From Rallus limicola (lineage: Eukaryota; Chordata; Aves; Gruiformes; Rallidae), in assembly GCA_022605955.1 (NCBI GenBank), contig JAKCOZ010000100.1, forward strand, positions 124,001 to 188,000: 64,000 nucleotides of DNA. The letters run 5' to 3'. The notes under the pieces are model-generated. The model did not search any database and was not told the origin of the DNA. It saw only the letters and a list, made by a program, of their open reading frames with translations. Positions 20,607 through 31,611 of the stretch are shown in pieces. The translations under genes were made by a program, and so were the position numbers. How positions within the stretch are numbered: position 1 is the stretch's first letter; the number at the start of each line of letters is the position of its first letter.

Positions 20607-20912
20607 CATGAACCCATCTACAAACTCACTTCAGGCCATCACACACACTATGTTTTATCATTGAACTTTATCCAGATTATAAGGATCTCTGCCATGGTGA
20701 GGCTAACGAACATCTGATTAATTGGAAATGGGATGAGTTTTCCAGTTAAGTCCCAGTCTTCCACTGGGCATCCATCCAAGGCTTTACCACAGGCTTGGGT
20801 GAACTCCAGGCACTTGTTACTTTCAAATTTATTTCCACATCTGTAAAGCAATAGCATCCACCCTCCCATCACCCTACAGACAGCGGCTCAGGTTGGAAAC
20901 ACAACTGATTTC
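20607..20912. other. Unique spacer
   Basis: Nothing recognised; a minus-strand frame (20648-20872) has no known domain. Confidence 0.4.
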
Positions 20913-21037
20913 ACAGAGAATCACAAGGCTGGAAAAGAGCTTGAAGATCATCAAGACCAACTGTTCCTGTCTTGGGCTAAACCAGATCCCTGAGCACCTC
21001 ATCTCCCTGTCTGTTAAACACACCCAGGGGTGGGGAC

Positions 21038-21658
21038 TCAACCCCCTACCTGGGCAGCCTGTGCCAGGCCCTGACCCTGTCTCAGGCACTGACTCTGTTC
21101 TAGGCCCCTATTCCAGGCCCATTCCAGGCCTTGACCCTGCTCCAGGCCTGTCCCAGGCCCTGACCCTGCTCCAGGCCCCTTCCAGGCCCTGACCCTGTTC
21201 CAGGCCTGTCCCAGGCCCTGACCCTGCTCCAGGCTCCTGTTCCACAGCCCCACAACTCTTTCAAGGAAGAACTTTTCCCTCCCAGCTGAGCTGACCCTGC
21301 CCTGGGGCAGCTTGAGCCCATTGCCCCTTGTCCCAGCTCCTGGCCACTGGCTGAAGAGACCAGCGCCCACCTCTCTGCACCCTCCTGGCAGGGCAAGGGA
21401 GGTGGGCAGAAGGTCTCCCCTCAGCCTCCTCTTCTCCAGCCTCAACACCCCCAGCTCCCTCAGCTGCTCCTCAGAGGATTTGCCCTCCAGCCCCTTCCCC
21501 AGCCTGGTTGCCCTTCTCTGCACTCGCTCCAGCACCTCCAGGTCCTTCTGATGCTGAGAAGCCCAGAACTGGACCCAGCACTCCAGCTGCAGCCTCACCA
21601 GTGCCCAGCCCAGGGGCACAATCCCCTTCCCACACCTACTGGCCACCCTGTGTCTCAC
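21038..21658 (-). pseudogene. CR1 ORF2 C-terminal remnant (group D), open frame
   Basis: Open for 206 codons. It starts in [20 protein letters not shown], passes [40 protein letters not shown] and EKFFLERVVGLWNR, then is read into the minisatellite as EQGQGL-type repeats. This is the C-terminal domain downstream of the reverse-transcriptase core; the catalytic core and the endonuclease are absent, so it is a dead fragment. Confidence 0.85.
21060..21240 (-). repeat. Group D minisatellite
   Basis: Plus-strand units of the form 'caggccctgaccctgctc', about ten imperfect copies, with 'ctattccaggcccattcc' variants in between. Confidence 0.85.
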
Positions 21659-21685
21659 ACAAGCCAGGATGCCATTGGCTTTTCA

Positions 21686-21845
21686 AATGAAAATCAAAGG
21701 CAGAGTATGAATTAGCAGGAACTAGAAGCCAGAACGCTCATAGTAGGATGATTTAGGAGACAGAAAACAGGCAAGAGAAAGTCCAAGCATCTTGGTTGAT
21801 TAGGCACAGGTTGGTTTGTTGACAGTTAAAAAGGAAAAGCAGAGA
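21686..21845. other. Unique spacer
   Basis: Nothing recognised. Confidence 0.4.
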
Positions 21846-22205
21846 ATCAAAGAATCATTGGATGTGTTAGGTTGGAAGGGGCCTTTAAAGGCCTTATAGT
21901 CCAACCCCCTGCAGTGAGCAGGGACATCTTCCCTAGATCAGATCACTCAAGAGTCCCATCCATCCTGACCTTGAACATCTCCAGGGATGGGGCCTCCAGC
22001 ACCTCTTTGGGCAACCTGTTCCAGTGATCCATCATCCTCAGAGGGAAGAACATCTTCCTCAGGTCTCATCTAAACCTGCCCTGATCTAGTTTAAACCCAC
22101 TGCCCCTCATCCTATCGTTCCATGCCCTTACAAACAGTCCTTCCCAGCTGGGAACGACTTCCAGTCCCTTCAGGGGCTAGAAGGGGCTCAGAGGTCTCCC
22201 CTGAA
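21846..22205 (-). mobile_element. CR1 group E, 5'-truncated
   Basis: Starts 'gaatcattggatgtgttagg', with 'gggcctttaaaggccttata'. It ends near 'aggggctcagaggtctcccc', the LRGDL block. It is older and its frame is broken. Confidence 0.88.
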
Positions 22206-22531
22206 ACCCAGGGATAGGTTTGAGCATGGAGTAGCTGGGAGCTTGCTTCCATCATTTGATTCTCTCTGTGACCATGGAACTGGAGCAAGAAAATCTTAAC
22301 ACATTTCCAGCCAGCACATGGAGGACTAAGGACTTTCATGCTTGAACCAGCATCTTGTCAACAATGTGTTTTTTATCCTCCTGCATCTTTAATCCCATGG
22401 GGACCACCTCATTTCCCAGCTCAGCACCTCCAGCCACGCATGTGCCGTGCACTGTAGCACACACCCTTGCTGCTGCCCTACACACTAGCACAGAGCTCTC
22501 TGCAAGGAGAAAAGCCCCCCAGAAACTTCAT
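22206..22531. other. Unique spacer
   Basis: Nothing recognised. Confidence 0.4.
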
Positions 22532-23176
22532 CCACAGAATCACAAGGTGGGAAAAGACCTTGAAGATCATCAAGTCCAACCGTTCCTGTCCTGTGCTAAA
22601 CCAGATCCCTGAGCACCTCATCTCCCTGTCTGTTAAACACACCCAGGGGTGGGGACTCAGCCCCCTCCCTGGGCAGCCTGGGCCAGGCCCTGATCCTGTC
22701 TCAGGCCCTGACCCTGTTCTAAGCCTCTTTTCCAGTCCCATCCCAGGCCCTGACTCTGCTCCAGGCCTGTTCCAGGCCCTGACCCTGCTCCAGGCCCATG
22801 TCAGGCCCTGACCCTGCTCCAAGCCTGTTCCAGGCCCTGACCCTGCTCCAGCCCCTGACCCTGCTCCAGGCCTGTTCCAGGCCCTGACCCTGCTCCAGGC
22901 CCCTGTTCCACAGCCCCACAACTCTGCCAGGGAAGAACTTTTCCCTCCCAGCTGCGCTGACCCTACCCTGGGGCAGCTTGAGCCCATTGCCCCTTGTCCC
23001 ATCTCCTGTCCCCTGGATGAAGAGGGCAGCGCCCACCTCTCTGCACCCTCCTGGCAGGGCAGGGGAGGTGGGCAGAAGGTCTCCCCTCAGCCTCCTCTTC
23101 TCCAGCCTCAACATCCCCAGCTCCCTCAGCTGCTCCTCAGAGGATTTGCCCTCCAGCCCCTTCCCCAGCCTCACTG
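22532..23176 (-). mobile_element. CR1 group D with large minisatellite
   Basis: The 3' end 'acagaatcacaaggtgggaa' is followed by group D UTR, an expanded repeat (22680-22910) and the block encoding [20 protein letters not shown] in sense. It is truncated at that block, so it is shorter at the 5' side than the copy at 20.9 kb. Confidence 0.92.
22680..22910 (-). repeat. Group D minisatellite, long allele
   Basis: About 13 imperfect units of the 'caggccctgaccctgctc' type, one of the two longest arrays in the window. Confidence 0.85.
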
Positions 23177-23862
23177 CTCTGGTCCAGTTGTTCCAGACAT
23201 AAAAATCACCCCAAGAGTCTTCCCTTTGGCTTGAGAGGTCTTTCTGCTGCTTTGATTAGGCTTCCTCTTCCCCCACAAATCCCTTTTCCCTCTCATTTCT
23301 TCTTATTTTAGGTAGATTTATCACAGCAAGCACCCAGAGAACACAACCACCTACAACCACACAAACAATTTTGTTGTACTGATCCCTTTCTTGGCCCTCT
23401 CCATTCTAAGTTCTTCACAGGAGGAGCCACCAACCTGCTCTACCAAGTCCTTTAGATGTGCTACATCCAGAAGCATCCATCGCCGACACAGTTAACAGCC
23501 ACAACCTTCCACTGGCAGCTCTCTGAACGTTATGAATAATAATTCACATCATTCCTGAGGCAGACAATAATATTGCAGCTCTACCACCTGCAGCTCCACA
23601 ATGTATTTCATTAGTAATTCAAAACATCACCTGCCTCTGAGCCAATTACTTTATTGTCAGCGCTGGCTTCATATCCCTGCTCGGAGCTGAGCACACTTCA
23701 GGAGAAGAGTCAAACCTAAATAGGTTCCTTGGTGCTATTCTTTTCCCTTTTAGAAGCAGATCACCTCAAATTAAAATACCAGACCTGATTAGACAAAGCC
23801 ATCCACTGAAAAGTTAATGGAGTTAGGGTTGTTCAGGCTCCAGGGAGCCAGTGATGTATTGA
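23177..23862. other. Unique island, candidate conserved non-coding DNA
   Basis: AT-leaning, free of CR1, and with low CpG. The segment 23560-23720 has 'atttcattagtaattcaaaa' and 'ttactttattgtcagcgctg', which look like clustered homeodomain and SOX-type sites. No coding signature. Confidence 0.35.
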
Positions 23863-24752
23863 AATCACAGAATCGTAGGGGTTGGAAGGGACCTGCAGAG
23901 ATCATCAGGTCCAACCCCCCTGCCAAAGCAGGGTCCCTAGGACAGGGCACACAGGGAGGCATCCAGATGGGGCTGGAATCTCTCCAGAGAAGGAGACTCC
24001 ACACCCCCCTGGGCAGCCTGGCCCAGGGCTCCCTCACCCTCACTGGGAAGAAGTTCTTCCCCACATTGGGGGGGAACTCCCTGTGCTCCAACTTGAGGCC
24101 ATCACCCCTTGTCCTGTCCCCACAGACACTGAGAAGAGGCTGCCCATGTCCCCCTGGGTCCCACCCTTCAGCTATTGATCCCCATTGATCAGATCCCCTC
24201 TCAGGCTGCTTCTCTCCAGGCTGAACGGCCCCAGCTCCCTCAGCCTTTCCTCACAGGGGAGATGCTCCAGGCCCTTCAGCATCTCCAGAGCCTCCTCTGG
24301 ACTCTCTCCAGGAGATCCCTGTCTTTTCTATCCCAGGGAGCCCAGCACTGGACACAACACTCCAGGTGGGGCCTGAGCAGGGCAGAGCAGAGGGGGAGGA
24401 TCCCCTCCTGGGACCTGCTGCCCACACTCCTCCTGATGCCCCCCAGGATGCCATGGGCTCTCTCAGCCCCCAGGGCACACTGCTGGCTCATGGCCACCCT
24501 GTCACCCAGCAGGACCCCCAGCTCCTTCTCCACAGAGCTCCTCTCCAGCAGGTCACCCCCAGCCTGTCCTGATTCCAGCAGTTCTTCCTTCCCAGGTGCC
24601 AGACTCTCCCCTTGCTTTTGTTGAACCCCATCTGGTTTCTCCCTGCCCAGCTCTCCAGCCTGGCCAGGTCTCTCTGGATGGCAGCTCAGTGTTTGTGTGT
24701 CAGCCACTCCTCCCAGCTTTGGATCATCAGGTCCTTGCTGAGGCTGGATTGA
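23863..24752 (-). mobile_element. CR1 group B, longest 5' reach
   Basis: The 3' end 'gaaatcacagaatcgtaggg' leads through the full set of B blocks. At its 5' end it reaches past the RDLARL block into 'cactcctcccagctttggat', the conserved ORF2 sequence just upstream ('KLGG' region). Its native 'gacacacaaacactgag' motif shows where the A/B composites begin. Confidence 0.93.
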
Positions 24753-24812
24753 AATAATAAAAAGGGGCTTATGAGAAAGATGGTCACAGAGTTTTTAGGA
24801 GAGTCTCTAGTG
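24753..24812. other. Short spacer between oppositely oriented CR1 copies
   Basis: About 60 bp; nothing recognised. Confidence 0.4.
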
Positions 24813-25066
24813 ATAGAAGGGGTGATGGTTTCCAGCAAAAATGGGGGAGATTCAGATTAATATAAGGAAGGTTTTTTACATTGAGGGTGGTGAGACACTG
24901 GCATAGAGAGGTGGGAGATGCTCCATCCCTGGAAACACTCAAAGTCAGGTAGGATTGGGCTCTGAGAAACCTGGTCTGGTTGAAGATGTCCCTTCTCATT
25001 GCAGGCAGATTGGACTGGATGACCTTCAGAGGTCCCTTCACACCCAAACCATGAGATGATTCTGTA
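24813..25066 (+). mobile_element. CR1 group E-like, older 3' fragment
   Basis: Begins around 'gtgatagaaggggtgatggt' and ends 'ccatgagatgattctgtaag'. In sense it shows the GDSD/GVMVSSKNGGDSD-type region and the LETLKVR-like C-terminus. It is closely related to the fragment at 6765-7036. Confidence 0.85.
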
Positions 25067-25115
25067 AGTGACTCTTGGTGCCAGGAACCTTTTGGGAAGT
25101 GCTGGAGTTGAGCAC

Positions 25116-25222
25116 TAGCTTTCAGGCCTGGAGGTTGGTGGCCTGGCCTATGGCAGGGGGGGCTGGAACTCTCTGATCCTTGGGTCCCTTCCAACCCAGA
25201 CCAGCCTATGATGATTCTTTGA
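25116..25222 (+). mobile_element. CR1 group A 3' tail fragment
   Basis: Reads 'caggcctggaggttggtggc', then the group A UTR and 'cagcctatgatgattctttg'. It lies 50 bp downstream of the preceding tail, in the same orientation. Confidence 0.85.
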
Positions 25223-25800
25223 CTGAGACTACTGCAAATGATGGGTTGCTGGAGAAATCCTCTATAGAAAGAGACTTCTATACGTTGCAAAGGTGATGCT
25301 CAACAACCACACACCTTGTTTCTGAACACATTTTAGTTCCTTTCTACTGGGAAGTGGACAAGAAAGATGCTCCAAGGCATCTACCACCTTTTATAACATG
25401 TGAGCATAACAGGTCTACACTCAGAAGTGACTAATCCCCAGCTGAATTTTAGGGATTTTTGAGAACAGCTCTATGCTGTCACAAATCAATTCTAGCCACT
25501 AACCATTCATCTTGCTACCCAAGTAGCTACATCTTTGATGTCTTGTTATTCCTTCTAAAGCATCACTCTTCTTCTGAGAGGCAGTTAACTTTTTGATGAA
25601 CAAACAGATCAAGAGGAGAGACCACGTGCTTCTGGGCAGAGAAACGCCCTCAGGTCTAAAATAAGAGTTGGATCATTAAAGCAAAAAAATTAGACTGAAA
25701 AGTCCTTGATAATTTTAGAAGTCTCCAGTAACGAGGTGGTGTTGAAAAAAAACCCCCCACCTAAAAACAAACAAGAACTTCAGATTTCCTACTCTGCATT
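25223..25800. other. Unique spacer
   Basis: AT-leaning, nothing recognised. Confidence 0.4.
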
Positions 25801-26262
25801 TCATAGAATCATAGACTGGGCTGGGTTGGAAGGGACCCCAAGGATCACACAGCTCCAACCCCCCTGACACAGGCAGGGACACCAACCTCCAGGCCTGGAG
25901 CTACACAAGGTTGCCCCATCCAACCTGGCCTTGAACACCTCCAGGGATGGGGCACCCACCCCCTCTCTGGGCAGCCTGCTCCAGCCCCTCACCACTCTCT
26001 CTGCAAAGAACTTCCCCCTCAGATCTCCTCTAACCCTTCCCTCCTCCAGCTTCACTCCAGCCCCCTTGTCCTGCCAGGCTCTGCCCTTTGAACAAGCTGA
26101 TTCCCCTCCTGTTCCTCTGCTCCCTTCAGGGACTGGCAGGCTGCAATGAGGTCCCCCCACAGCCTTCTCTTCTCCAGGCTGACCCAGCCCAGCTCCCTCA
26201 ACCTCTCTTCATACAGGAGGTGCTCCAGCCCCTTTAATCACCTTCATGGCCCTTCCCTTCCT
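25801..26262 (-). mobile_element. CR1 group A, short variant UTR
   Basis: Tail 'tcatagaatcatagactggg' sits at the boundary. The ORF2 C-terminus is 4-5 codons shorter ('gttgccccatccaacctggc'), giving LDGATLCS in sense. The same variant occurs at 19.6, 53.0 and 55.7 kb, so it is a sublineage. The 5' end is in the LPYEERL block. Confidence 0.92.
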
Positions 26263-26857
26263 CTACTCTCTGCCTTGTGATGGATCCAGGCTATTCTTTC
26301 TGCTCTTCCAGAGCAGATCCAGCCTCCAGCTATCTCCTTTTATCCTTTTCTGGGACATTCACCCCGGCGACGAGCCTCCTATCCCAGGCGGCGGCTACAT
26401 CTACGGCCACCAGCCTCCCTCCCTGCAGAGCTACACTGGGTTTTGGGCACAGGAAATGAAAGGGCTATTGTCAAGGACCTTGAAAAACATCTGGCTGAGC
26501 ACCCACTCCTTCAATGACCCTCTTGTTTAACCCGCCACATCATGCTCTGCGGTCCAGGCTGCATGACGAGCCATTCCAAGGGGGTGAGGTGATATCTTAA
26601 GAGGTTGCCCTTCAACCCCACCACTTTCTTGCCCTCTCATCCAAGGAAAGGAGGCTTCTAAGCTTTCATTACCTCCAGACACGTGGTATAATTTCAGACA
26701 CTTGCTCAACCAAGCTCAGAGCTCACATTTGAGCTGCAAATTTTAACCTTTCTACGGTGCCTCCCAGAGAGTCTGAAAAGGCTCTCAAGTAACACAGCTT
26801 CCTCAGCCCAAGTTTCCTATTTGTTTTCCATCTCCACATCACCTTTTGGTTAGAATC
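26263..26857. other. Unique spacer with a GC/CpG patch
   Basis: The patch 26350-26420 ('accccggcgacgagcctcct', 'aggcggcggctacatctacg') is richer in CpG than its surroundings. It lies in an open frame (26246-26526) with the segment DEPPIPGGGYIYGHQPPS. No family recognised; the rest holds nothing notable. Confidence 0.35.
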
Positions 26858-27553
26858 AGAGAGTCACAGAATTGTAGGGGGTGGAAGGGACCTCCAGAGA
26901 TCATCGGGTCCAACCCCCCTGCCAAAGCAGGGTCCCTAGGACAGGGCACACAGGGAGGCATCCAGATGGGGCTGGAATCTCTCCAGAGAAGGAGACTCCA
27001 CACCCCCCTGGGCAGCTTGGCCCAGGGCTCCCTCACCCTCACTGGCAAGAAGTTCATCCCCATGTTGGTGTGGAATTCCCTGTGCTCCAGCTTGAGGCCA
27101 TCACCCCTTGTCCTGTCCCCACAGACACTGAGCAGAGGCTGCCCATGTCCCCCTGGGTCCCACCCTTCAGCTATTGATCCCTGTTGATCAGATCCCCTCT
27201 CAGGCTGCTTCTCTCCAGGCTGAACAGCCCCAGCTCCCTCAGCCTTTCCTCCCAGGGGAGATGCTCCAGGCCCTTCAGCATCTCCAGAGCCTCCTCTGGA
27301 CTCTCTCCAGGAGATCCCTGTCTTTTATATCCCAGGGAGCCCAGCACTGGACACAACACTCCAGCTGGGGCCTGAGCAGGGCAGAGCAGAGGGGAAGGAT
27401 CCCCTCTCGGGACCTGCTGCCCACACTCCTCCTGATGCCCCCCAGGATGCCATGGGCTTTCTCAACCCCCAGGGCACACTGCTGGCTCATGGCCACCCTG
27501 TCACCCACCAGGACCCCCAGCTCCTTCTCCACAGAGCTCCTCTCCAGCAGGTC
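26858..27553 (-). mobile_element. CR1 group B, 5'-truncated
   Basis: The 3' end is 'cacagaattgtagggggtgg'. It runs to the 'ctcctctccagcaggtc' block at the 5' end. In sense it has EKELGVLVGDRVAMSQQCAL and [11 protein letters not shown] followed by the group-wide stop. Confidence 0.93.
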
Positions 27554-27810
27554 AATAATAACTGAAACATTAAGAGGATGAGGAACCCAATCTTCAGGAG
27601 CACCTTTTGTCTCCTCCCTCCCGTTGCCGATCACTGTTAATCATCCCCACACAGATACAGACATAAAGACTTCGATGTGGTTTCATCTGTCTGGTTATTT
27701 AAAGGGAAGAGCTGTACCTCAGGAGTAGAGTTGCTGCTGTTGCTTGGCACCATGTCTTTATTTTGAGATAAATGAATTCAGATCTTTGTTTGAATATGTA
27801 GATGCACAGG
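27554..27810. other. Unique spacer
   Basis: Nothing recognised. Confidence 0.4.
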
Positions 27811-27937
27811 AATCACTGAATCACCAGGTTGGAAAAGACCTTGAAGATCATCAAGTCCAACCATTCCTGTCCTGTGCTAAACCAGATCCCTGAGCACCTC
27901 ATCTCCCTGTCTGTTAAACACACCCAGGGGTGGGGAC

Positions 27938-28459
27938 TCAGCCCCCTCCCTGGGCAGCCTGTGCCAGGCCCTGACCCTGTCTCAGGCCCTGTCCCTGTTC
28001 TAGGCCCCTTTTCCAGGCCCGTCCCAGGCCCTGACCCTGCTCCAGGCCCCTGTTCCACAGCCCCACAACTCTGCCAGCGAAGAACTTTGTCCTCCCAGCT
28101 GAGCTGACCCTGCCCTGGGGCAGCTTGAGCCCATTGCCCCTTGTCCCAGCTCCTGGCCCCTGGCTGAAGAGACCAGCGCCCACCTCTCTGCACCCTCCTG
28201 GCAGGGCAGGGGAGGTGGGCAGAAGGTCTCCCCTCAGCCTCCTCTTCTCCAGCCTCAACACCCCCAGCTCCCTCAGCTGCTCCTCAGAGGATTTGCCCTC
28301 CAGCCCCTTCCCCAGCCTGGTTGCCCTTCTCTGCACTCGCTCCAGCACCTCCATGTCCTTCTGATGCTGAGGAGCCCAGAACTGGACCCAGCACTCCAGC
28401 TGCAGCCTCACCAATGCCCAGTCCAGGGGCACAATCCCCTCCCCACACCTACTGGCCAC
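27938..28459 (-). pseudogene. CR1 ORF2 C-terminal remnant (group D), open frame
   Basis: 173 codons beginning [20 protein letters not shown], then [20 protein letters not shown] and GRVVGLWNR, and then the minisatellite in frame. Only the C-terminal ORF2 domain is present, so no enzyme activity is expected. It shows that group D lacks the frameshifts of groups A and B. Confidence 0.83.
27960..28055 (-). repeat. Group D minisatellite, short allele
   Basis: About five units of 'caggccctgaccctgctc' type. Confidence 0.8.
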
Positions 28460-28506
28460 CCTGTGTCTGACACAAGCCAGGATGCCCTTGGCCTTCCTGG
28501 CTGTAT

Positions 28507-28580
28507 GGCAGGAAGCCCAGCCATTCCCACCCTGTGCTAAACCATATCCCTGAATACCTCATCTACCCTTTTTTAAAACA
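28507..28580 (-). mobile_element. CR1 group D-like internal fragment
   Basis: 'ccattcccaccctgtgctaa' and 'ccatatccctgaatacctca' match the UTR-proximal part of group D, but the 3' tail is missing. It is attached to the 5' end of the preceding D copy, probably an older D that the younger one joined. Confidence 0.7.
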
Positions 28581-28852
28581 CATATAAAAAATATGTGGAA
28601 ATATAAGAGGGAATTCAGGAGGGGAAGTAACCTAGTACACCACTCTCCAATTTCACTCAGCAGTGAGAACATGCCATGAAGTTGGTTAGTGCCTCCAAAT
28701 TCCTGCTCTTGTGTTTTGCTTGTTGGAGCTGCTCAAGCAAGTCTCTGCACCCTGTGGTGGGTACCAGCTGTTGTGACATTGGTGAAACCAAAGTGATTCA
28801 AAGAAATATTGTGTGGTCTTAGAACTGAATCCAACTGCTTTGTGTCCAAAGA
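28581..28852. other. Unique spacer
   Basis: Nothing beyond a 7-bp-arm AT palindrome near 28570-28590. Confidence 0.4.
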
Positions 28853-29358
28853 CTGTGCTCTGGTGCCCTCAACACAAGAAGGACATGGACTTCTTGGAGC
28901 ACATCCAGAGGAGGCCACAAAAATGATCAGTGGGCTGAAGCACCTCTCCTGTGAAGACAGGGTGAGAGAGTTGGGCTTGTTCAGCTTGGAGAAGGCTCCA
29001 GGGGGACCTTATAGGGGCCTTCCAGTCCCTGAAAGGTGCCTATAAGGAAGCTGGGGAAGAACTGTTCACAGGGGCATGGAGTGTTAGGATGGGGGGTGAT
29101 GGTTTTAAACTAGAAAAGGGGAGATTTAGGTTGGATATTAGGAAAAGGTTCTTAATTTTTAGGGTGGTGGATCACTGGCACAGGTTGCACTGAGAAGTGG
29201 GGAAGTCCCCATCCCTGGAGATATTCAAGGTCAGGCTTGATGGGACTCTGAGCAACTTGATCTAGTGAACATGTCCCTGTTTACTGCAGAGGAGTTGGAC
29301 TAAATGGCCTTTAAAGATCCTTTCCAACCTAACACCTTGCATGATTCTATGATTCTTT
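28853..29358 (+). mobile_element. CR1 group E, 5'-truncated
   Basis: Starts near 'gtgctctggtgccctcaaca' and ends 'tgcatgattctatgattctt'. The sense frame shows [20 protein letters not shown], and the UTR reads 'ttggactaaatggcctttaa'. Same subfamily as 16.9 and 33.7 kb but in opposite orientation. Confidence 0.9.
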
Positions 29359-30077
29359 AATCCAAAGCCTGCTTTCCCACTAAGACCTCCACATCCTTTG
29401 GTCTTGCACCATCCTTCTTATCCCTGCAGCCCATATGTGAAGGTTAGAAGGTGAAGCTGGCCAAACACCAACCACTGAACACAAAGGAGAAGCTACATGA
29501 ATTTCCAGGCTGAATTTGATGATGCTGCACACAGACCAGCAGTACCTCATACCTGAGCCAGCTGAGGTCACCAGAAACAGAGCTGACAGAGACAGAAGAC
29601 AGAGCCTGGCAGCAGGGAGTATTTATCACCTGACTGTTCCCACCAGTAAATTTCAGAGTCACCACCCAGCATCTCAGATACATGGATCATTAGGTTAGGA
29701 AATCTATTCAGCTCCTTTCACCTTCTACTACAGCTAAGAACCACAGGACGTGTAGGTATGCAGTAGATACCCAAGGGTGAGGCTTAGTCACTAAGACCAA
29801 GGTCAGTCAGCCTTGCTTGAGCTTGGGCTGTGGATCTGGAGGCAGAATGGTTGAAGGCTGAGATCCAGTCACCATCTGAGAGGCCTCCTCATCTCTCTCC
29901 TTCCAATTTACTGACTTTAACTATCAGCTGCATAGCACCCTTAGGTCACAAGCAACCTGGTCTCTGTCCCACAAGCAGAGCTCCCATACCACTTTAGAGG
30001 ACTGAGTGGAAGAGGAAGGATAATAAACACCCCCCCCCCCTAGAAGATCAACTCTGCTATTGCCCACCAATGAACAT
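29359..30077. other. Unique spacer with a C-run
   Basis: Ends with an 11-bp C run at 30030-30040. No gene recognised; open frames of 60-79 codons lack known domains. Confidence 0.4.
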
Positions 30078-30635
30078 GGAATCACAGAATGATTGGGTTT
30101 GGGAGGGACCTCTGGAGATCATCTGGTCCAACCCCCCTGCCAGAGCAGGATCACCTTGAGCAGGATGCACAGGGCAGAGTCCAGGATCATGGGGTTTGGA
30201 TGTCTCCAGAGATGGAGATTCCACAACCTCTCTGGGCAGCCTGGCCCAGGGCTCTGCCACCCTCCCAGTAAAGAAGTTCCTCCTCAGGGTTAGGTGGAAC
30301 TTCCTCTGCTCCAGTTTGTGCCCATTGCCCTTGTCCTGTCCCTGGGAGCCACTGAACACAGACTGACCCATCCTCCTCAGTCCACCCCTCAAGGATTTAT
30401 CAGCACTGAGAAGATCCCTTCCAGTCTTCTCTTCTCCAGGCTAAAAAGTCCTGAGTCCCTCAGCCTCCCTCCATCAGAGAGATGTTCTGGTCCCCTCATC
30501 ATCTCTGTAGCCCTTTGTTGTCCCCTCTCCAGGAGCTCCCTGTCCCTCCTGCCCCAAGGAGCCCAGCACCACACACACTCTTCTAAATGAGGCCTCCCCA
30601 GGGCAGAGCAGAGGGGCAGAAGAACCTCCCTCCCC
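30078..30635 (-). mobile_element. CR1 group F, 3' part of a mosaic
   Basis: The 3' end 'gaatcacagaatgattgggt' and 'gggacctctggagatcatct' define group F. In sense it carries KLEQRKFHLTLRRNFFTGRV and EVVESPSLE, a well-kept C-terminus. At about 30635 the text switches to a second CR1 segment. Confidence 0.88.
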
Positions 30636-30921
30636 TGGTGCAATTTCAAGCCATTCCCTCTTGTCCTATCACTTGTCACCCAAGAGAAGAGACCAACCCC
30701 AACATCTCTCCCTTGCAGGGAGTTGCAGAGAGCGACAAGGTCTCCCCTCAGCTTCTTTCTCTCAAGACTAAAAAGCCACAGCTCCCTCAGCTGTTCCTTG
30801 TAGGACCTCAAGACCCTTCACCAGCTTCATCACCCTCCTCTGGATGTCCACCAGCATCTCCTTATCTATTGATATCCAACTACCAGGTCCAGATACCTTT
30901 ACTCCAACTGCACAGGAGGAA
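30636..30921 (-). mobile_element. CR1 segment joined upstream of a group F copy
   Basis: Continues with 'ggtgcaatttcaagccattc', a block that normally lies nearer the 3' end (GNGLKLHQG in sense). It then goes again through 'ctccctcagctgttccttgt', so ORF2 C-terminal sequence is represented twice. This is a chimera or a partial duplication. Confidence 0.8.
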
Positions 30922-31611
30922 CTACTATGCAAAAAATTAATTATAAAACAATAATAATGACCATCAGGAGTGACTCACTCCTTAGGTATGCTTGTGACCA
31001 TAAAGCCAATCTCCAAACTGAAGGGTTCCTCACAAACTAGAAGGTCACAGGGAACCAGGACAGCTTGTGGATGACAAATCCTGCTTCAAAACACGTTCCC
31101 TCAGCGGTGCCTGCTTGGTTCCTTGTAGAACCACGATGCCAATGACAAGAGTTTGATGCTAATCCCATCCACAGGAAAGCAGGCTGGTATTTTTAGAAAG
31201 CACATGAGAATGTGGACATTTTTTGGAGGGTGGAGAACTTCTATTTTCAACATCAGTCCACCCAAACTAGAGGCTCAGCTAAGAGATGCTACTCCCCAGA
31301 AGTTTATATGCAGGCAGTATGGCACAGGTGGGTTGTGAAAGCAGAGTTGCAAGCACCACAGATTTCCAGCATTACTCACAAAGGACAGAAACCCAAGTGA
31401 TTCATGCTCATCTTTCTAGAAAAGCAGCTTAAGATTCTTTTCCCATCCTCACACGTCTAGGACAACATGTTCATGAAGATCTTCTTGCTTAATTCTTCCT
31501 GCAAGTGCTCGTCAGATGTTCTGTCCAAGATATTGTGGTGTATTTTCCTCTGGAGATATGGGTTCCTCAAAGTAAGAAGCAGTTTCTAAATAAAATAATG
31601 ATGAGATTGTA
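30922..31611. other. Unique spacer
   Basis: Nothing recognised. Confidence 0.4.

Larger units (their letters stand above)
20913..21685 (-). mobile_element. CR1 group D with minisatellite
   Basis: The 3' end is 'gaatcacaaggctggaaaag' at 20919 and the 5' end is at the KANGILA-like block ('gccaggatgccattggcttt'). The repeat at 21060-21240 is followed, in sense order upstream, by an open ORF2 frame. Confidence 0.92.
27811..28506 (-). mobile_element. CR1 group D with short minisatellite
   Basis: The 3' end 'aatcactgaatcaccaggtt' is followed by the UTR and a short repeat (27960-28055). The ORF2 frame is open across 27938-28459. The 5' end stops in the KAKGILA region, directly abutting another D fragment. 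Confidence 0.92.

Noticed and set aside
21312..21551. Serine/proline-rich plus-strand frame recurring near 23.0, 28.1 and 61.1 kb
   Set aside because: Antisense reading of group D ORF2; recurrence is due to the repeat family, not to a gene family.
26246..26526. Open frame starting with a hydrophobic stretch like a signal peptide
   Set aside because: The start lies at the CR1 boundary, there is no conserved motif and no splice or promoter context; kept only as a weak patch in the findings.
28570..28590. 'cacatat' / 'atatgtg' palindrome
   Set aside because: Arms of only 7 bp in AT-rich DNA; expected by chance.
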